Positions 11,908 to 24,263 of a stretch of 64,000 nt of DNA are shown here, one piece after another (position 1 is the first letter of the stretch; each line of letters starts with the position of its first letter). The notes below the pieces were generated by a model. That model had not been told where the DNA came from, ran no database searches, and saw only the letters and a program-made list of their open reading frames with translations. Source of the stretch: Mariannaea sp. PMI_226 (Eukaryota; Ascomycota; Sordariomycetes; Hypocreales; Nectriaceae). Both the position numbers and the translations under genes were made by a program. The stretch is from NCBI GenBank assembly GCA_024336345.1, contig JANFOG010000015.1, positions 620,001-684,000 on the forward strand, read 5' to 3'.

Positions 11908-13107
11908 ATGCAGCCGTCCATCCTTCTCGCCTTTTTCGCTGCTGCGGAGGCCATTGTGCTTCCAAGCCCAAGCAACAAATTCCCAGTTGCAATGCAAATT
12001 CAGGCCTTGACAGATAACAGCCGCATTGACCCTTACTCCCCCAAAAATGACAGACATAAGAGAAAGCTCGTTACATCTGTCTTCTGGCCCATGGAGGACC
12101 AACATTCGTGCTCAACCAAGAACGTCCCTTACATGACCCCTGAAACTGCTGAATTTTACGGCGCTCAAGCGGCCAGCATGGGCTTGAGCAACGACACCTT
12201 CTCCAACTTGCAACTGAAAGTCTGCAACCCCGTCAAAAAGGACCTATGCAACAGCAAGCTCCGATATCCTCTCGCCGTGTTTTCATCTGGATCTGGAATC
12301 TCCCGGCTGCTTTACAGCGCAATGGCGAAATCAGTTGCTAGCCAGGGCTATGTTGTGGTCACCGTCGACCACCCTTACGACGCCGACATTGTCGAGTTTC
12401 CGGATGGAACCATTATCAGAAGCGCAGATATTCCGACTGAAACTGGACCTCTTGAGAAGCTGGTCAAGGTGAGTGATTGAATAAAGACTTTAGCTCTCCA
12501 TCTTTCTTGAAAAACACTACTAATGTTACGGTGTTACTAGGTTCGGGCTGCTGATATCAAATTTGTGATTGCTCAACTCCAGGGTGCTTCAGGCCGTTTG
12601 AAGGGATTCCCCGGAATGATTGATTTCGATAGAGTCATTGTTTACGGTCACTCGATTGGTGGAGCTTCTGCCGCTGCCGTTCTATTGACTGATTCTCACA
12701 TCCGCGGTGGTGTCGACCTGGACGGAGGTCTCTTCAACCCTGCACTCTCCCAAGGCCTCTCCAGCCCTTTCTTCCTCCTTGGTCGTCCGAACCATACCTC
12801 CGAGGACGCCACCTGGGGACAGTTCTGGAAGAATCTTCGAGGACCCAAGTTTGAGGCCCAAATCGCTGGAACGGTTCACGGATCCTACACAGATATGCCC
12901 CTGGTGATCAGCGCATTGGGCCTCCCTGACAATGTCAAATCAGCGATTGCTCCCGAATTTGGCACGATTGATGGAGAGAGGATGAACGAGGTATTGACCT
13001 ACACACTGACGTCTTACTTCGCCTCCATCTTTTCACGCAGCCCAGCGGCGTTTCAAAAGGCTGTGAAGAAGGTCTCCGAGGTGTCCATCTTGAAGAGCAA
13101 GCTGTAA
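11908..13107 (+). CDS. Secreted alpha/beta hydrolase, platelet-activating-factor acetylhydrolase-like, 375 aa
   Basis: Exons 11908-12468 and 12541-13107 (1,128 nt with stop), intron GTGAGT...GTTACTAG, 72 bp. The product begins with a hydrophobic signal peptide (MQPSILLAFFAAAEAIVL). The nucleophile elbow is VIVYGHSIGGAS, with Ser at about residue 225 in GxSxG; a likely acid is in GVDLDGGLF (about 246-248) and the catalytic His in TVHGSYTD (about 300). The segment GYVVVTVDHPYDADIVEFPDG around residue 150 is characteristic of the PAF-AH type II family of lipases and esterases. It probably hydrolyses short-chain or oxidised lipid esters outside the cell or in the secretory path. Length fits fungal family members. 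Substrate cannot be read from sequence. Confidence 0.9.
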
Positions 13108-14126
13108 ATCACACAGCAATAAGGCATATTTGTGTGGTAGACTTGTGCACAGAGTTTTCAAAGGACTTAGATCTCCTTCAGGCTCGTTCCATCCCTTTTT
13201 TTCCTATGTTCAAGGGGTGTATCAAGACTGGTGAGGTGGGTTAGTTAGGGTACCCAATGGGAGAGGTGAACGAAAGGCAGATTGAACTGGTTTACTTATT
13301 ATTCTACACTGTAATTTACTTTATAAACAACTACACTATTTTGCTTCCTCAACGTCTTAGATGGATGATGGTGTCTCGCAAGAATCTGGGTCACACTCTG
13401 CTGATGACTGCACCGGTTTAGTCTCATCCATGCCGCAGATACCCTGAGCAACAAGCGGCGCAGCAGCTCAATCAATCGGTATTACGCTCGAGTCATCTCG
13501 CCGATGGAAAACTTCAAACAACGAGACTCAAATCGTTATGACTATAATCTCCGGCTTCGGGGACAACAGTGGGATGACGATGACATGATGGCTGGTCATT
13601 GCCACCCTGCAGCCGGGTGACAAACGAGGCGGTGGATTGAAGAGAATGGAGCCGGCCCGGACCGGGAGAAATAAAGGAGCTTCTTTTTACCTGAGTAGAG
13701 AGTGAGATTAAAAAAATAGGTCCAGTATAAAAAGGGAATAAAGAGTCCAATTGATGATATTTTTTCTTTGCCTGGCAGGGAATTGAATTGATCATCGGTC
13801 AGTCGGTCAGTCGGTCAGTCATCAGCCACACCTTCAGGCTCACAAGTCAAAGAGATCACGTGCTGCAGCTCGGAATTTTCTGAGTCATCCATTTCCAACT
13901 CTGACAACAAACTTCGACCCCGCCAAAATATTGGCTGCCCCTCCATCAGCGGGACAGTTTTTTAGGTGGGACACAACAATAAACTGACAAAATACAAAAC
14001 ATCGCGGGGCAACGAGGAACCGAGCCATCACGACATCTTCACGAACCCCCCTAAAAACGATTCACGACAACTAAGACTTAAAAGACCAGATTACTCCTAG
14101 CCGAAACCCCACGAAAAGCCCCAATC
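13108..14126. other. Intergenic with short tandem repeat
   Basis: Holds the hydrolase 3' flank and the promoter of the glutamyl-tRNA synthetase gene. A perfect 8-bp unit CGGTCAGT occurs three times in tandem at 13796-13819. No gene supported. Confidence 0.5.
13796..13819. repeat. Tandem octamer CGGTCAGT x3
   Basis: Three perfect head-to-tail copies, about 310 bp upstream of the glutamyl-tRNA synthetase ATG. It may be a regulatory array or a chance microsatellite. Confidence 0.75.
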
Positions 14127-16126
14127 ATGGCCACCTTCGACGCCGAGGCTTTGGCCCCTGCCCTTGTCACTGCCGACTTCAAATCTTCCGAGCCCATTCT
14201 TGCCCAGCTCGACAAGCACCTCACTCTTCGAACTTACCTCAGCGGATACAGCTTGGGAGAGACCGATGAGAAGGTCTGGATTGCTCTGCGCAACTCAAAG
14301 GTCGCCATCGGTCTTGTTCGTAAGGGTGCGTTTGCCAACGTCACCCGATGGTTCAAGTACCTCGAGGATGCCCACCCGGAGCTGAAGGAGAAGGTTGCCG
14401 GTCCTAAGAAGCCCGTCGACAAGAAGGGTGGTGCCAACTACAACATTGGCCTCACCAACACTGACAATGGCGTTGTGACGCGATTCCCCCCTGAGCCCAG
14501 GTGAGCCTCCGCGATGCCCGATACCTGATGCCTGATGCCCGATGCCCGCTTCAATACTGGTTTCCAGGAAAAAAACAAGCTTGTTCTAATCTCCAATTTT
14601 CAATTTTTAGTGGTTTCCTTCACATTGGCCACGCCAAGGCTGCCCTTCTCAACGATTACTTCGCCAAGCAGGCTACCGATGGCAAGCTTCTGGTTCGATT
14701 CGACGATACCAACCCCACAAAGGAGAAGCAGGAGTTTGAGGATGCTATCCTCAAGGACCTCGAGCTCATGGACATCAAGTACGTCCAAGTCACTCACACT
14801 AGTGACTACTTCCAGCAGCTTTACGACACCGCAGAGCAGATGATCCGTGACGGAAACGCTTACGCCGACGATACCGACCCGGAGGTCCAAAAGGAGGACC
14901 GAATGAAGCGTCTGGCCAGCAAGCGCCGAGATCGCCCTGCGGAGGAGAGTTTGGCCATGTTCCATGAGATGAAGGCTGGTACCGAGCTCGGCCGCAAGCA
15001 CTGTATCCGTGCCCGCATCGATTACTCCTCGAGCAACGGTGCCCTGCGAGACCCCGTCATCTACCGATTCCCCAACTTCAAGGATAAGGAGCCTGCTCCT
15101 CATCACCGCACCGGCTGGACCTGGAACATCTACCCTACCTACGATTTTGCCTGCCCCGTTGTCGACAGCCTCGAGGGTGTGACCCACGCTCTGCGAACGA
15201 CCGAGTACGCTGACCGAAATGACCAGTACCACTGGTTCATTGACGTCCTGAAGATCCGCAAGGTTTATCTCTGGGATTTTGCTCGAATCAACTTCATCCG
15301 CACTTTCCTGTCCAAGCGAAAGCTCACCAAGGTCGTCGATACCGGCCGTGTTACTGGCTGGGACGACCCTCGTATGCCTACCGTCCGTGGTATTTTGCGC
15401 CGTGGTCTGACCGTGCCCGCTCTCCGTGAGTTCATGCTTAAGCAGGGTCCCAGCCGAAATGTCGTCACTATGGACTGGACCACCATTTGGGCCATCAACA
15501 AGCGCATGCTCGACCCCGTGGTCCCCCGATACATGGCCATTGAGAAGAAGGATGCTGTGGATGTGACCGTGACTGGTGGCCCTGAGGCTTCGTTCAAGGA
15601 GGAGCGCCCCAAGCACGTCAAGAACCCCGAGGTGGGCAACAAGCAAGTGACTTTCGGCCCCAAGCTCATCATCGACCAAAACGATGTCGCTATTTTCAAC
15701 CAGGACGAGGAGATTACCCTGATGAGCTGGGGTAACGCTATTGTGAGGGGACTGGACAAGTCAGTTAGCCCAATCAAGGAGCTGCAGCTGGAGCTTCACC
15801 TTGCCGGAGACTTCAAGACTACCAGCAAGAAGGTGACATGGCTGGCGTCTGACAAGGAGAACCTCGTCGAGGCTGAGCTGTGGGAGTTTGGCTATCTCAT
15901 CACCAAGGACGTTCTTGAGAAGGACGACAACCTCGACGACTTCCTTGCTTCCGACACCGCTACCATGACCGAGGCTTTCGTTGATGCCAACATTGCTCAG
16001 CTCAAGGAGGGCGATTTCCTCCAGCTCGAGCGCAAGGGCTACTTCCGAGTTGACAAGGCCCTTGGCCATGGTCCCGAGGGACGTGCGGTTCTGTTCAAGG
16101 TGCCGACTGGTGGACAGAAGAACTAA
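14127..16126 (+). CDS. GUS1: Glutamyl-tRNA synthetase, cytosolic, 629 aa
   Basis: Exons 14127-14500 and 14611-16126 (1,890 nt with stop), intron GTGAGC...TTTTTAG, 110 bp. Class I synthetase that charges tRNA-Glu in the cytosol. The HIGH signature FLHIGHAK (residues 127-134) is formed just after the intron, which splits the serine codon of PPEPS-GFLHIGH. The KMSKS-equivalent is LSKRKL at about 358-363, followed by WDDPRMPTVRGILRRG, typical of eukaryotic/archaeal-type GluRS. An N-terminal GST-like region of about 100 residues precedes the core, as in yeast Gus1, where it contacts the Arc1 cofactor; here it is short, and 629 aa is below the roughly 700 of yeast. The C-terminus ends with the beta-barrel anticodon-binding region. 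Codon use is strongly biased, as expected for a housekeeping gene. Confidence 0.96.
14514..14550 (+). repeat. GATGCCCGAT-type degenerate repeats inside the synthetase intron
   Basis: Four imperfect copies of GATGCC(C/T)GAT in tandem, lying wholly within the 110-bp intron. They enlarge the intron relative to the 45-93 bp introns elsewhere in the window. Confidence 0.7.
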
Positions 16127-17198
16127 GAAAACAAAAAAAAAGAAAGAAATTAAGTCATCAATAGAGGCGGAATAAGATGGAGGAGGAGATGGGAGAGAGG
16201 AGAGAGGGGAGAACATTTTTAGGGTGTCATGATTTGACGAAAATGACCATGTTTTTGCTAGTAACGAAGAAATATAGTGAAATGGGTACAAAGAATAGAC
16301 CAGCCAGTCTGGATGAAGCAGACATGGTGTGGATTATGATATGTACTACGTACTCCTTGTGATGCCCCCTTTCAGATGCACAGTTTATCCTCTTTACAGC
16401 GATACGACGATGTGCTGCATTTTGGACTGCCGTCAATTCAGTTGAGTCTCCTTTTTTTTTTTTTTTTTTTCAACTTTCGTAGTATAGTGCATCTTGCTTC
16501 AACACGATCCATATTATCTATCCAGTTGAAGAAAGATCGCGAGCATTAATAAAGAAACGGCGCAGTCCCGGGCTACCCTAAGCATGATTGAACGTAAATG
16601 GAACTAGAAGTCAACTAACTGGGTATCTGACGTGCCTGGTAGTAGATGTCATCAGGTCTCCCTTTTTTTTTGTTCTTGAAGAATCACCAAATCTTGAGCA
16701 CTTCTGTTCCATGACCTTGGGTATCTTTCATATACACGACAGTGGATGATATACCCTAACACCATCATGATGAGGTTTCCTCGAAATGGTGAATGGCAGG
16801 GATTATTACCTCGTCTGTAACAAAGTATGTCGGTCAATGTTGCGGCGCGGGCATTGACCAATGGTAGCTTCCTGCTCACAACCACCCTGAGTTGGAAGCA
16901 GAGTGTCTTAATTTCCCTTAAAAAGATAGGTCTACAGATGAGGAGCGGTGAGACTGACCCCGAGAATTCCCATACAGGGTGACGATGATGAGAGGACGAA
17001 CCAAGAGTGGCTTATTTGTCGGGACTATCAACAATGACCTCACCCCCAGCTTTAGCGAGGAGAGCACTGCTACCTTCCTGGCGTTACATCACAGCTTGAG
17101 CTTCCAATCTGACGTAGCTTATTGATCCGCTTCCCAAATGAAAGGGTAGAAAAGGGATGCAATATTTGCAGAGGTGTTCTGTTGCCACCATGTCGTCA

Positions 17199-17238
<40 letters not shown>

Positions 17239-19282
17239 CCCCTTGAGCTATTGAAGGTGAGTGAGGGCAGCTTCTATAGCAAAAAGGTGCAGTGCATAGT
17301 CTACATGGTATTTTCATGGCATCATATGATGTGCAACCTCTTCAGACATGGGCGATGAGAATGAGACTTTGACACCTCGTTTCGGTAATTTCCAGCAATA
17401 CGAGGTCGTTTTGGGGCACTTTTGATGGCCAGATTGGATCCATCAATTGCCTGTTTTGGCGCCGCCTCCGCCTCCGCCTCTGCCCGCGGCTGTCGCTCTT
17501 CAACCCATTTTATCCGAGAATAATCTGGTGCTTTTAGGTGCCGTCGCATTGCATCACACGAGTGCCGCTAAGAAAACCGATTGGCTGCCTGGCTCGGCTT
17601 TTATTGACATAGTACTGTAGTATAATGTGATGCTGATGATCAGCTCGGTGGAGCATGCTCCGTACTGCCCTGAAGATGCTGTCGATAGCTTGCATGCAAT
17701 GGGAGGTGGCTGACCAGTTGGACCACAGGGACAATAATGGCTTCTTCCTATAGACTGACCTACCTATCTATGCTTGTGTGTTAACCCTGTGAACCGTGCC
17801 AGACCTGTCCCAATGAGAGACCCTGGCTGGCTTTTTGTATTCTCGTATGCTTATTTCTTTTTCGCCCTTCACACAAGAAAAGCCCGTCTTTCGTCGTACT
17901 CCGACGAGTGCCGTTGCTACGTGACCTTTCAAGCACTCCCGACATTGTGTTTCCTCGTCTCTCTCCCCTTTCTCCACAATGAGAGAGTCTCCTGCAAGGG
18001 ACGAGAGGGAGTTTGATTGATTGGGCACACAAAAAGTACCAGCTTGACTGAGCTTCTAGAACATATTTTTCTTGGCGGTGGAAGGTGACGTTCCATCACA
18101 CGAAAAGCCCAATGACGTCTGGTTTTTGTTCTGAAGGGGCTGTGATTTCTCGCACGGCATTATTTTTTGGACGGCCGACGAATCTTGACGCCTCACCCTT
18201 ACCGAACTGTCAAAAAAAAAAAAAAGCGGAGGGCGGGGGAAAGGGAACGAGTCCCTTGGTACATGACTCTAGCTTCAGTTTGCGATGCCCTGTGCTAAGA
18301 ATAGATGCGCCTAGACTCTTTGTCCTCGCTCTTTTTGATCGTTTCCCCGCCTGTGCCCAGGCGGCGGTCAAGGAGTCTCTTGGAGGTCTAGATTTCGACA
18401 ACCAAACCAGCCTTGTCGTGAGTATCCGCTTGCCAGAGGGAACATTGACACAAGGGGAGGAGTGCTGGATACGAGAAGCACGGGGTAGTATTCGGTAGCT
18501 ATGTACGGAGTCTGTAGCGCGAATTACCCGAGGCACGGGGAGTCGACAAAGTCCCCAACCTGACTGATTCACTGCTGTCTTTCATCGGGTAATCGTGCAC
18601 CGCTTGCATGTTGTTTTTGGAGCGATCACTTCTTCGCCGCCGCTGCAACCCGTTGGAGGTTTTGACGCTAATCACTGTTATTGTATCTTCTCACGAACCC
18701 AAGTCCAGCGAAAGGATTGGACAATTGATCCTCCCCCCGGCCGATCCCGTCTTGCCCGTCATACCTGCACGTTACTGCAAGCCCTGTTGCCTGGTTCGCG
18801 CACTTTGCTTGTGGGAGGTGTATGTGTGTGTGTCCACGAACTTCCCGACTTGGACAGCTGGGCTTTGAGGCTTGAAAGCGAACAAAAGTATGAAGATTCA
18901 TGCAAAATACAATGAGGAGGGGACCTCTGACTTCATAGAGGGGATCCCGCCATGAGATCATTGGCTATTGGCCAATTTCTTATTTTCCCGACGGAGCAGC
19001 TGTAACGTCTCCCTTGCATAGCCCGACAACCTGGTGGTCACGCCCACCCCGTTTGGTGTTGGCGTTGGTGTTGGCGCTGGCGTTGGGGGGTTGGGGGGAA
19101 AGATTGGAGAAGCCCGTTGCACATAGTATGTGTCTCTCAGTCCAGTGGCATCCCGGCATGTCCGGTGGAGAGACGGCTTGGTGGCAATACACCACCAGCT
19201 CTACTATCTCGTCACTCTCTTTGCTCTCTGCTGTAATCCTAGCTAGGTAGGTTGCCAACGATACTGGGGGCTGCTAGACTTG
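16127..19282. other. 3.2 kb intergenic stretch, no gene supported
   Basis: I find no multi-exon gene here on either strand; open frames are short and of mixed codon use. Landmarks are a 19-nt T run at 16452-16470, an (AC)n microsatellite at 17202-17234, and several small T- or A-runs. Near 19050 there is a GTTGGCGTTGG minirepeat. Confidence 0.5.
17202..17234. repeat. (AC)n microsatellite
   Basis: About 16 uninterrupted AC dinucleotides. This is a simple sequence repeat in an intergenic region and a likely polymorphic marker. Confidence 0.95.
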
Positions 19283-19546
19283 CTACGCTCTCTCCCGCAC
19301 AGATCGACTGATGAAGTGGGGAAATACGAGATCCAGTAATTCGCCGATCGTCTTCTCGTAGCTCGTGGTGCTACGGAGAGCATTTTTAGTACCGACTATC
19401 AAATCTGCAGCGCGGTCAGCTGGTTGCTGCTCACTTCTTGATTGTATTGACAGATGAGGTACTTTGTCAATACGAGATAGAGCTTGGCTCATCATCGTCA
19501 TGGGCACGGGAGGGTCCGAAGGACCGCCGTTGCCCAGGGCCGCCAT
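19283..19546 (-). CDS. Possible small protein, 87 aa
   Basis: Single open frame from ATG 19546. The product has even composition and an amphipathic helical second half (DRAADLIVGTKNALRSTTSY, then EKTIGELLDLVFPHFISR), unlike the low-complexity shadow frames nearby. No domain or signal peptide is recognised. It is divergent from the secreted protein that starts at 19838. It could be a real small gene or a decayed exon; no other exon was found. Confidence 0.35.
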   Translation of the reverse strand: MAALGNGGPSDPPVPMTMMSQALSRIDKVPHLSIQSRSEQQPADRAADLIVGTKNALRSTTSYEKTIGELLDLVFPHFISRSVRERA

Positions 19547-19646
19547 CACCGTAATGCCTGATTGATGGTAGCATCACCAAACTGTCTTGGACGAATACCA
19601 CATATCCAACATACCCAGTCCGCTCTCCCAACTATCGTTACGATCA

Positions 19647-19658
19647 TGTATATATAGA
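19647..19658 (+). promoter_or_regulatory. TATA-like element of the 19838 gene
   Basis: GTATATATAGAC lies about 190 bp before the ATG and is followed by a long A/C-rich leader (CTACACAATC, CAACAACAACC) typical of highly expressed fungal genes. Confidence 0.5.
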
Positions 19659-19837
19659 CCTGTTCGTCTCCTGTTTCTCAATCGTTTCTATTCTCATCCT
19701 CACACTCATCTACACAATCTACAAACAACCTAATACAACAAACAAATCACATTCGCAACTCCAGCGACTAATAACTTGAAACTTCTTCTTCCTCTTCTCA
19801 CCAACTACCAACAACAACCACAAACAATACCGCAAAC

Positions 19838-20296
19838 ATGAAGTTCTCCGCTGCCATCCTTGCTACCGTTCTCTCCTCCACCGCTTTCGCGGCTCCCGCT
19901 CCCGCTGCCGACAGCGTTTCCATGATGGCCGCATCCCCCCAGTGGACCATGCAGAGCCTCAGCCGCAGCTGCGACTCTGCTGACAAGACCTGCACCTGGA
20001 ACTTCAAGATCTTCCCCGGCTCCGGCTCTGCCACCGCCTGCAAGTACATCGTCAAGAGCACCAGCTCCCAGCCCAAGGCCTCGCAGGCCAACGGCGGCCC
20101 TACCAAGTGCGGCGACTTCACCATCACCTCTGGCTGGAGCGGCCAGTTCGGCCCCGGCAACGGCTTCACCACCATGTCCGTGGTCAGCTCCAGCAAGAAG
20201 CAGATCATCTGGCCCGCCTACACCGACAAGCAGCTCGCTAGCGGCAAGGTTGTCAAGCCCGACCAGTCTTATGCTCCCGCTGCCCTCCCCAAATAA
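19838..20296 (+). CDS. Small secreted protein, 152 aa, four cysteines
   Basis: Single exon with extreme C-ending codon bias and an A/C-rich leader, so probably very highly expressed. A classical signal peptide (MKFSAAILATVLSSTAFA) ends at about residue 18-20, followed by an Ala/Pro stretch. The mature part has four Cys (RSCDSADKTC, then one each in ATACKY and TKCGD), consistent with two disulphides, and a conserved-looking core with SGWSGQFGPGNGFTTMSVV and IIWPAYTDKQL, a pattern I recall from an uncharacterised family of small secreted proteins in Hypocreales. It could be a cell-surface or effector-like protein; function is not established. No Lys-Arg processing site lies after the signal. 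Confidence 0.9.
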   Translation: MKFSAAILATVLSSTAFAAPAPAADSVSMMAASPQWTMQSLSRSCDSADKTCTWNFKIFPGSGSATACKYIVKSTSSQPKASQANGGPTKCGDFTITSGWSGQFGPGNGFTTMSVVSSSKKQIIWPAYTDKQLASGKVVKPDQSYAPAALPK

Positions 20297-21459
20297 ATGC
20301 AATACAATGGAAGAGACTGAGGAGTTTGCACACACCTGAATATTTACGGCGATAATAGGATTACAATTGGCGAGAAATGGAGATATGAAACATCAACATC
20401 TGTACTTAATTCTTTTCACGCACTTTAAAGATTATAAATCATCAAGACTAGACATGTTATAGCAATTGCAATGTTACTAAATTTTTATTTTCAACTACAA
20501 TCTCGTCATTCATAATACTTGCATGGAGCGAGCACCCTCGCCCAGGGGCTTCAAGCGATAGGTGCTCATGGAGAGCTGCTAGCGAATAGTATTACATCTA
20601 GCAGGTTTCCTATTGATGAAAGTAAAATAGCTCTGAAGATACCTATATATTAATGGATTAGGCGCTTACTTGTTAGCTAATCCTTATATTAGTAGAATCA
20701 CAGCTAGTTTTATTTCTTACTCATGACATCATAGACCTGCTTACAGACACTTATCGCAAATCCCACTCTCCTTATGTCCTCTGACGTTTAATATTGGGAC
20801 TTTTGGAGTAGGAAAAACATAAACAGGGTTAGTTTATTCTCTAAAGCCATTTAGAAACCTCATGTAGAGATACGTAATGTCTCACCGGCTAACTACCCGT
20901 CACGAGAATTCCACATAGTCACCCTACCCTCCAGCGCATTGCTTATGAGTGTAATTTAATTGTGTGAATCTCCTCCCAATGACATGAAATTGTGAAAGAA
21001 AAGAAAAGTAAGATTCCCCCCTAGGTCTCGTTTGTGAGACATAACATGATGAATCGCCCTTTGCTACCGGGAAAATAGTCGACACAATCTGCTATTCTTG
21101 CGAGAGACGACCCGTGTCACTATTTTGGGCAATGCAGAAACCGTATAGGATGGAACAGACAAGTTGACCAGGTGTTGAGGTTACGAACGAAGAAAGATGA
21201 TATCATAAAGAAGATAAAGTCATCCATCACTGGCTCATTTTTGCAATAGTACTTGCTAGTACAGAGTGCTCATTAGGACGGGACCGTCAGTGTCTATGAG
21301 CCGTGGTTTCTATCCCTCCGCGGGTTCCGTCCTGTGGAAAGGTCTATCTCACCAAGAAAAAGAAGCAATCCTAACAGAGCTAATCAAAAATAGACCAAGC
21401 ACAGGTTTTCATTTGCAATCCTAAAATCACTTCCATGCCATGGAGTAGGATTGATGCGA
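20297..21459. other. AT-rich intergenic, no gene seen
   Basis: 1.2 kb between the convergent ends of the small secreted protein and the F-box gene. Strongly AT-rich from 20340 to 20900, no open frame of note. Confidence 0.5.
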
Positions 21460-23560
21460 TCATCCACGTAGCAGAGTGTCTGTGGGGCAGGCCTCGAGGA
21501 ACCCGGGATGCCGATCCAGGAGTTCCTCAATGTCAGGGATTCGCTCAGTTTTCCCATCATACCACTCAAATGGCGTCTGGCCGTCCCTCCCTGCCCGTCT
21601 CCTCTGCAGCATGAACATATCGTCCAGATATCGGCCATGGCAAGAGAAATCCCCATATACGAGGAGCTGCAAAGACTTGATGCCATTGGGTCCAAACACC
21701 CAGGAGGCGAAATCATTAAAAACCTCCGTTGTGATACGTTCTACGACGAAATCATCCAAGCTAGGGAGTGTCACCCAGCGGATTGAACCATCGCTTTGTG
21801 TCGCGTGTTTCCCAGGAGGTAAATTAGCATAATCGTCGGTATCTATGTCCGCAAGGTTTGTGTCGAAGGCCCAGGAGCCAAATCGTCCAATGCACTCTCC
21901 TGACTGCCGGATATGTAATAGCTGGAGACATGTCTTATCGGCGAATGGCCTCAAAACCTCCTTCTGTTGAGGGTATTAGATTATCAGCCAATAAGCCTGC
22001 TTTATATGGCTATTATGGCGGTGTTGGGACGACTTACCAAGCGGCGAGGAGCACAGGCTAAGCCAATGCTTTCGAGCTCCAACTCTCCAAGAGGATTCGC
22101 GAACTCATCATTGAACCACTCATCATCTTTGTCCACATATTCATTACTCTGACTCCAATCACTAGCATCGTTCGCACTGAAGCTCATATCACCAAGGTCT
22201 GCCGTTTGTTCAAAAAACTCGGACTCATCGTCTTCAACAACCGTAGTGACCTGAAAGATGAATTGCTTCAAATTTTCTTGGTGTCGTGGAAGTGTATTCC
22301 ACAAATCCCTCGTGCATCTCGGATTCCAAAGAGAGAGATACAGGCTATGAACCCCCACGACGGTTTCTATGATAGATTTTATCAGCTCATCGTCATCATA
22401 GGAATTGCTTTGGACCTCCAATGTTTGAAGGTGTAGCTGGTTCCCTACGAATTGGAACAAGTGATGCAAAAAATCATCCCACCCTGGGCAACGGTGGAAG
22501 GTGAGCGACTGGAGGCTTGCAGTAGCGAAGGCACATGCGATACCTTGAGCACCTGACATCATGTCGAGGTTGGATAGAGAAAGACGTTCGAGAGCTGGAA
22601 ACCTCAATCCGGCTGCTTTACAGGCTACGCCCAGAACCAAGTCCTCAAAGGGATGCTCTTCAATCAGGTAGTCGTCTTCCCAGATCTCTTTCAGTTTCTG
22701 CCAGTTGACAAAATCTAGCTCAAGCTCAATCAGATGTTCTGAATGACTCTTAAATGCGTTCTGGAGAGATGTGAAATCGTCGCGCGTCCGTATTCCTGTC
22801 CACGAAAAACGCCTCAAGCACTTGAAACTGTCAAGAGCGTGGACCTGAGAAGAAAATCCTGGGCTGTGACAACTGGCATCGGTTATCAAGCGGAGAGATT
22901 CAATGTTTCTTTGATGTAAAGGGAGATAACCGTCATAGTCCAGGAGATCTACTGGCACGCACACTCCCAAGTCCCACCTGCACCAGGTATTATTAGACGA
23001 TGATCATATATATGTATGTACGTCTTCAAGAATCCGGGAGAGCAGGGTACTTGCATAAAACTTTGCAGTTTGCCATTGGGGATACATCGCAAGAGACGGA
23101 AGGAATGGTTAGCTAAGTATTGGAGAGCGGGCAGGTCGTCTAATAAATTTTCAAAGTCAGATGATTTATCGTCTTCTTGCGAGTCAAGGGCATCACTGTC
23201 AGCATCTTGATGCAGGCAGCGACGTTCTAGTTTTTGGGCAAAACCAGCCACTATACGCAAACTAGTTGCATGCCTTAAGGCATCCTGTATCCTTGCGCTT
23301 TTGAAGAGGAGGTTTGAAAAGGGTATTGTATCCAAAGACTGCTCGTCAGGCGCCTGGATGGTAACGTTATGGTAGAGAGAGGGAATCGTCCAGTCATAAA
23401 AACTCTTTGAGACTTGGCTCAGATTTTTGAGATCTCGTTTATCCGTGATCTGGTAAGGGTTCAGCGACCGGTCGGTAAAATATTCTTTTGTAAGAGCAAG
23501 GGCAATTCCCACTTCTCTGATAATATATGCCCACAACTCGTTCGGCAGTCGTTGTAACAT
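21460..23560 (-). CDS. F-box protein, three exons, 660 aa
   Basis: Exons 23560-23022, 22977-22038 and 21963-21460 (1,983 nt with stop). The start MLQRLPNELWAYIIREVG is a fungal F-box, continuing with LKNLSQVSKSFYDWTIPSLYHNV. F-box proteins bind Skp1 in SCF ubiquitin ligases and present substrates; the rest of this one (for example RFPALERLSLSNLDMM, then ASLQSLTFHRCPGWDDFL, then LQTLEVQSN) reads as loose leucine-rich-repeat-like segments, likely the substrate-binding part. Intron 2 is a clean GTAAGT...AACAG. Intron 1 is less certain: the model that keeps frame is only 44 bp (GTACAT...GTGCAG) and leaves VPCSPGFLKT, which interrupts the expected KLQSF-WDLG junction. An alternative donor at 23051 would shift frame, so a small indel is possible. 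Confidence 0.8.
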
Positions 23561-24263
23561 GTTGTGTACATCCAGCCCAGCCAGGAGCCCTGCCGGTTAC
23601 TGGGAGCGAGTGGGGAAGAGTTGGGAGCAAAGCTGGCGAAGATGGAGAAAGCTCTTGTTCTGGAGAGGCCAGCAATGGCTGACTGAATGAAGTAAGGACA
23701 CGACGCAGACAAGGGTGGACTGCCTGGAAAAGTGTGAGCAGCTAACAATTAACAGCCAATAACACCACACCGCCCGAAATCTAGCGTGCGGGCTCGGCGA
23801 TCAGTGTTCAGTCAAAATTACCGGATATTCACAGGACTAAGAGGATCAGTACACAATAGTGATACCTCAGGTAGGTATGTGTGTATCCATTGTCTAGGTA
23901 TATGGATGCTATACAGCGGTGAGACAGGACGTTGGTGGGCATCATGTGACTTAGGAAGGAGGGGGAAATTGGTAAACACTGCCCCAACGAGGAAAAATAA
24001 CAACCTCCTAAACATCATCAACAGAACATAAATACGGACCATTTGATCAATTGAACGTCTCCAACCCAACACTTCAAGTATTTCCTATGCCAGCGATTTA
24101 TTTTCCTCCTGTCAGGTAGCCTCGGACCAACGTTCTCAGGCAACGAGTCCGACACTGTGATATTTGGGAGAGGGGCGTGAGAAGCGTTGCCAAAGCGCCG
24201 GTAGCTCGATGGCTCTAGAAACTCAACAGGGACCGCCGGCAGGATATCGCTAATAAATACCAC
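23561..24263. other. Intergenic, contains one copy of a diverged repeat
   Basis: 0.7 kb between the F-box gene start and the 3' end of the six-cysteine protein. Bases 23785-23935 resemble 25511-25655. No gene otherwise. Confidence 0.45.
23785..23935 (+). repeat. Diverged repeat copy A
   Basis: Shares scattered blocks with 25511-25655 in the same order: GCGT-CGGGCT, GATCAG-GTT-AGTC-AAA, TTCACA-G-C-AAGAGGATC, CATTGTC-AGG and TATACAGC. Differences include many C/T and G/A changes, as expected of an old repeat, possibly after repeat-induced point mutation. Element class unknown. Confidence 0.5.

Noticed and set aside
14600..15679. 359-codon minus-strand frame across the glutamyl-tRNA synthetase gene
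   Set aside because: It is antisense to a highly codon-biased gene; the long frame is a by-product of avoided codons, with Val/Leu/Gly-rich composition.
18085..18498. 137-codon plus-strand frame in the 16-19 kb gap
   Set aside because: It contains a poly-Lys stretch from an A-run, has mixed codon use, and has no domain or neighbouring exon.
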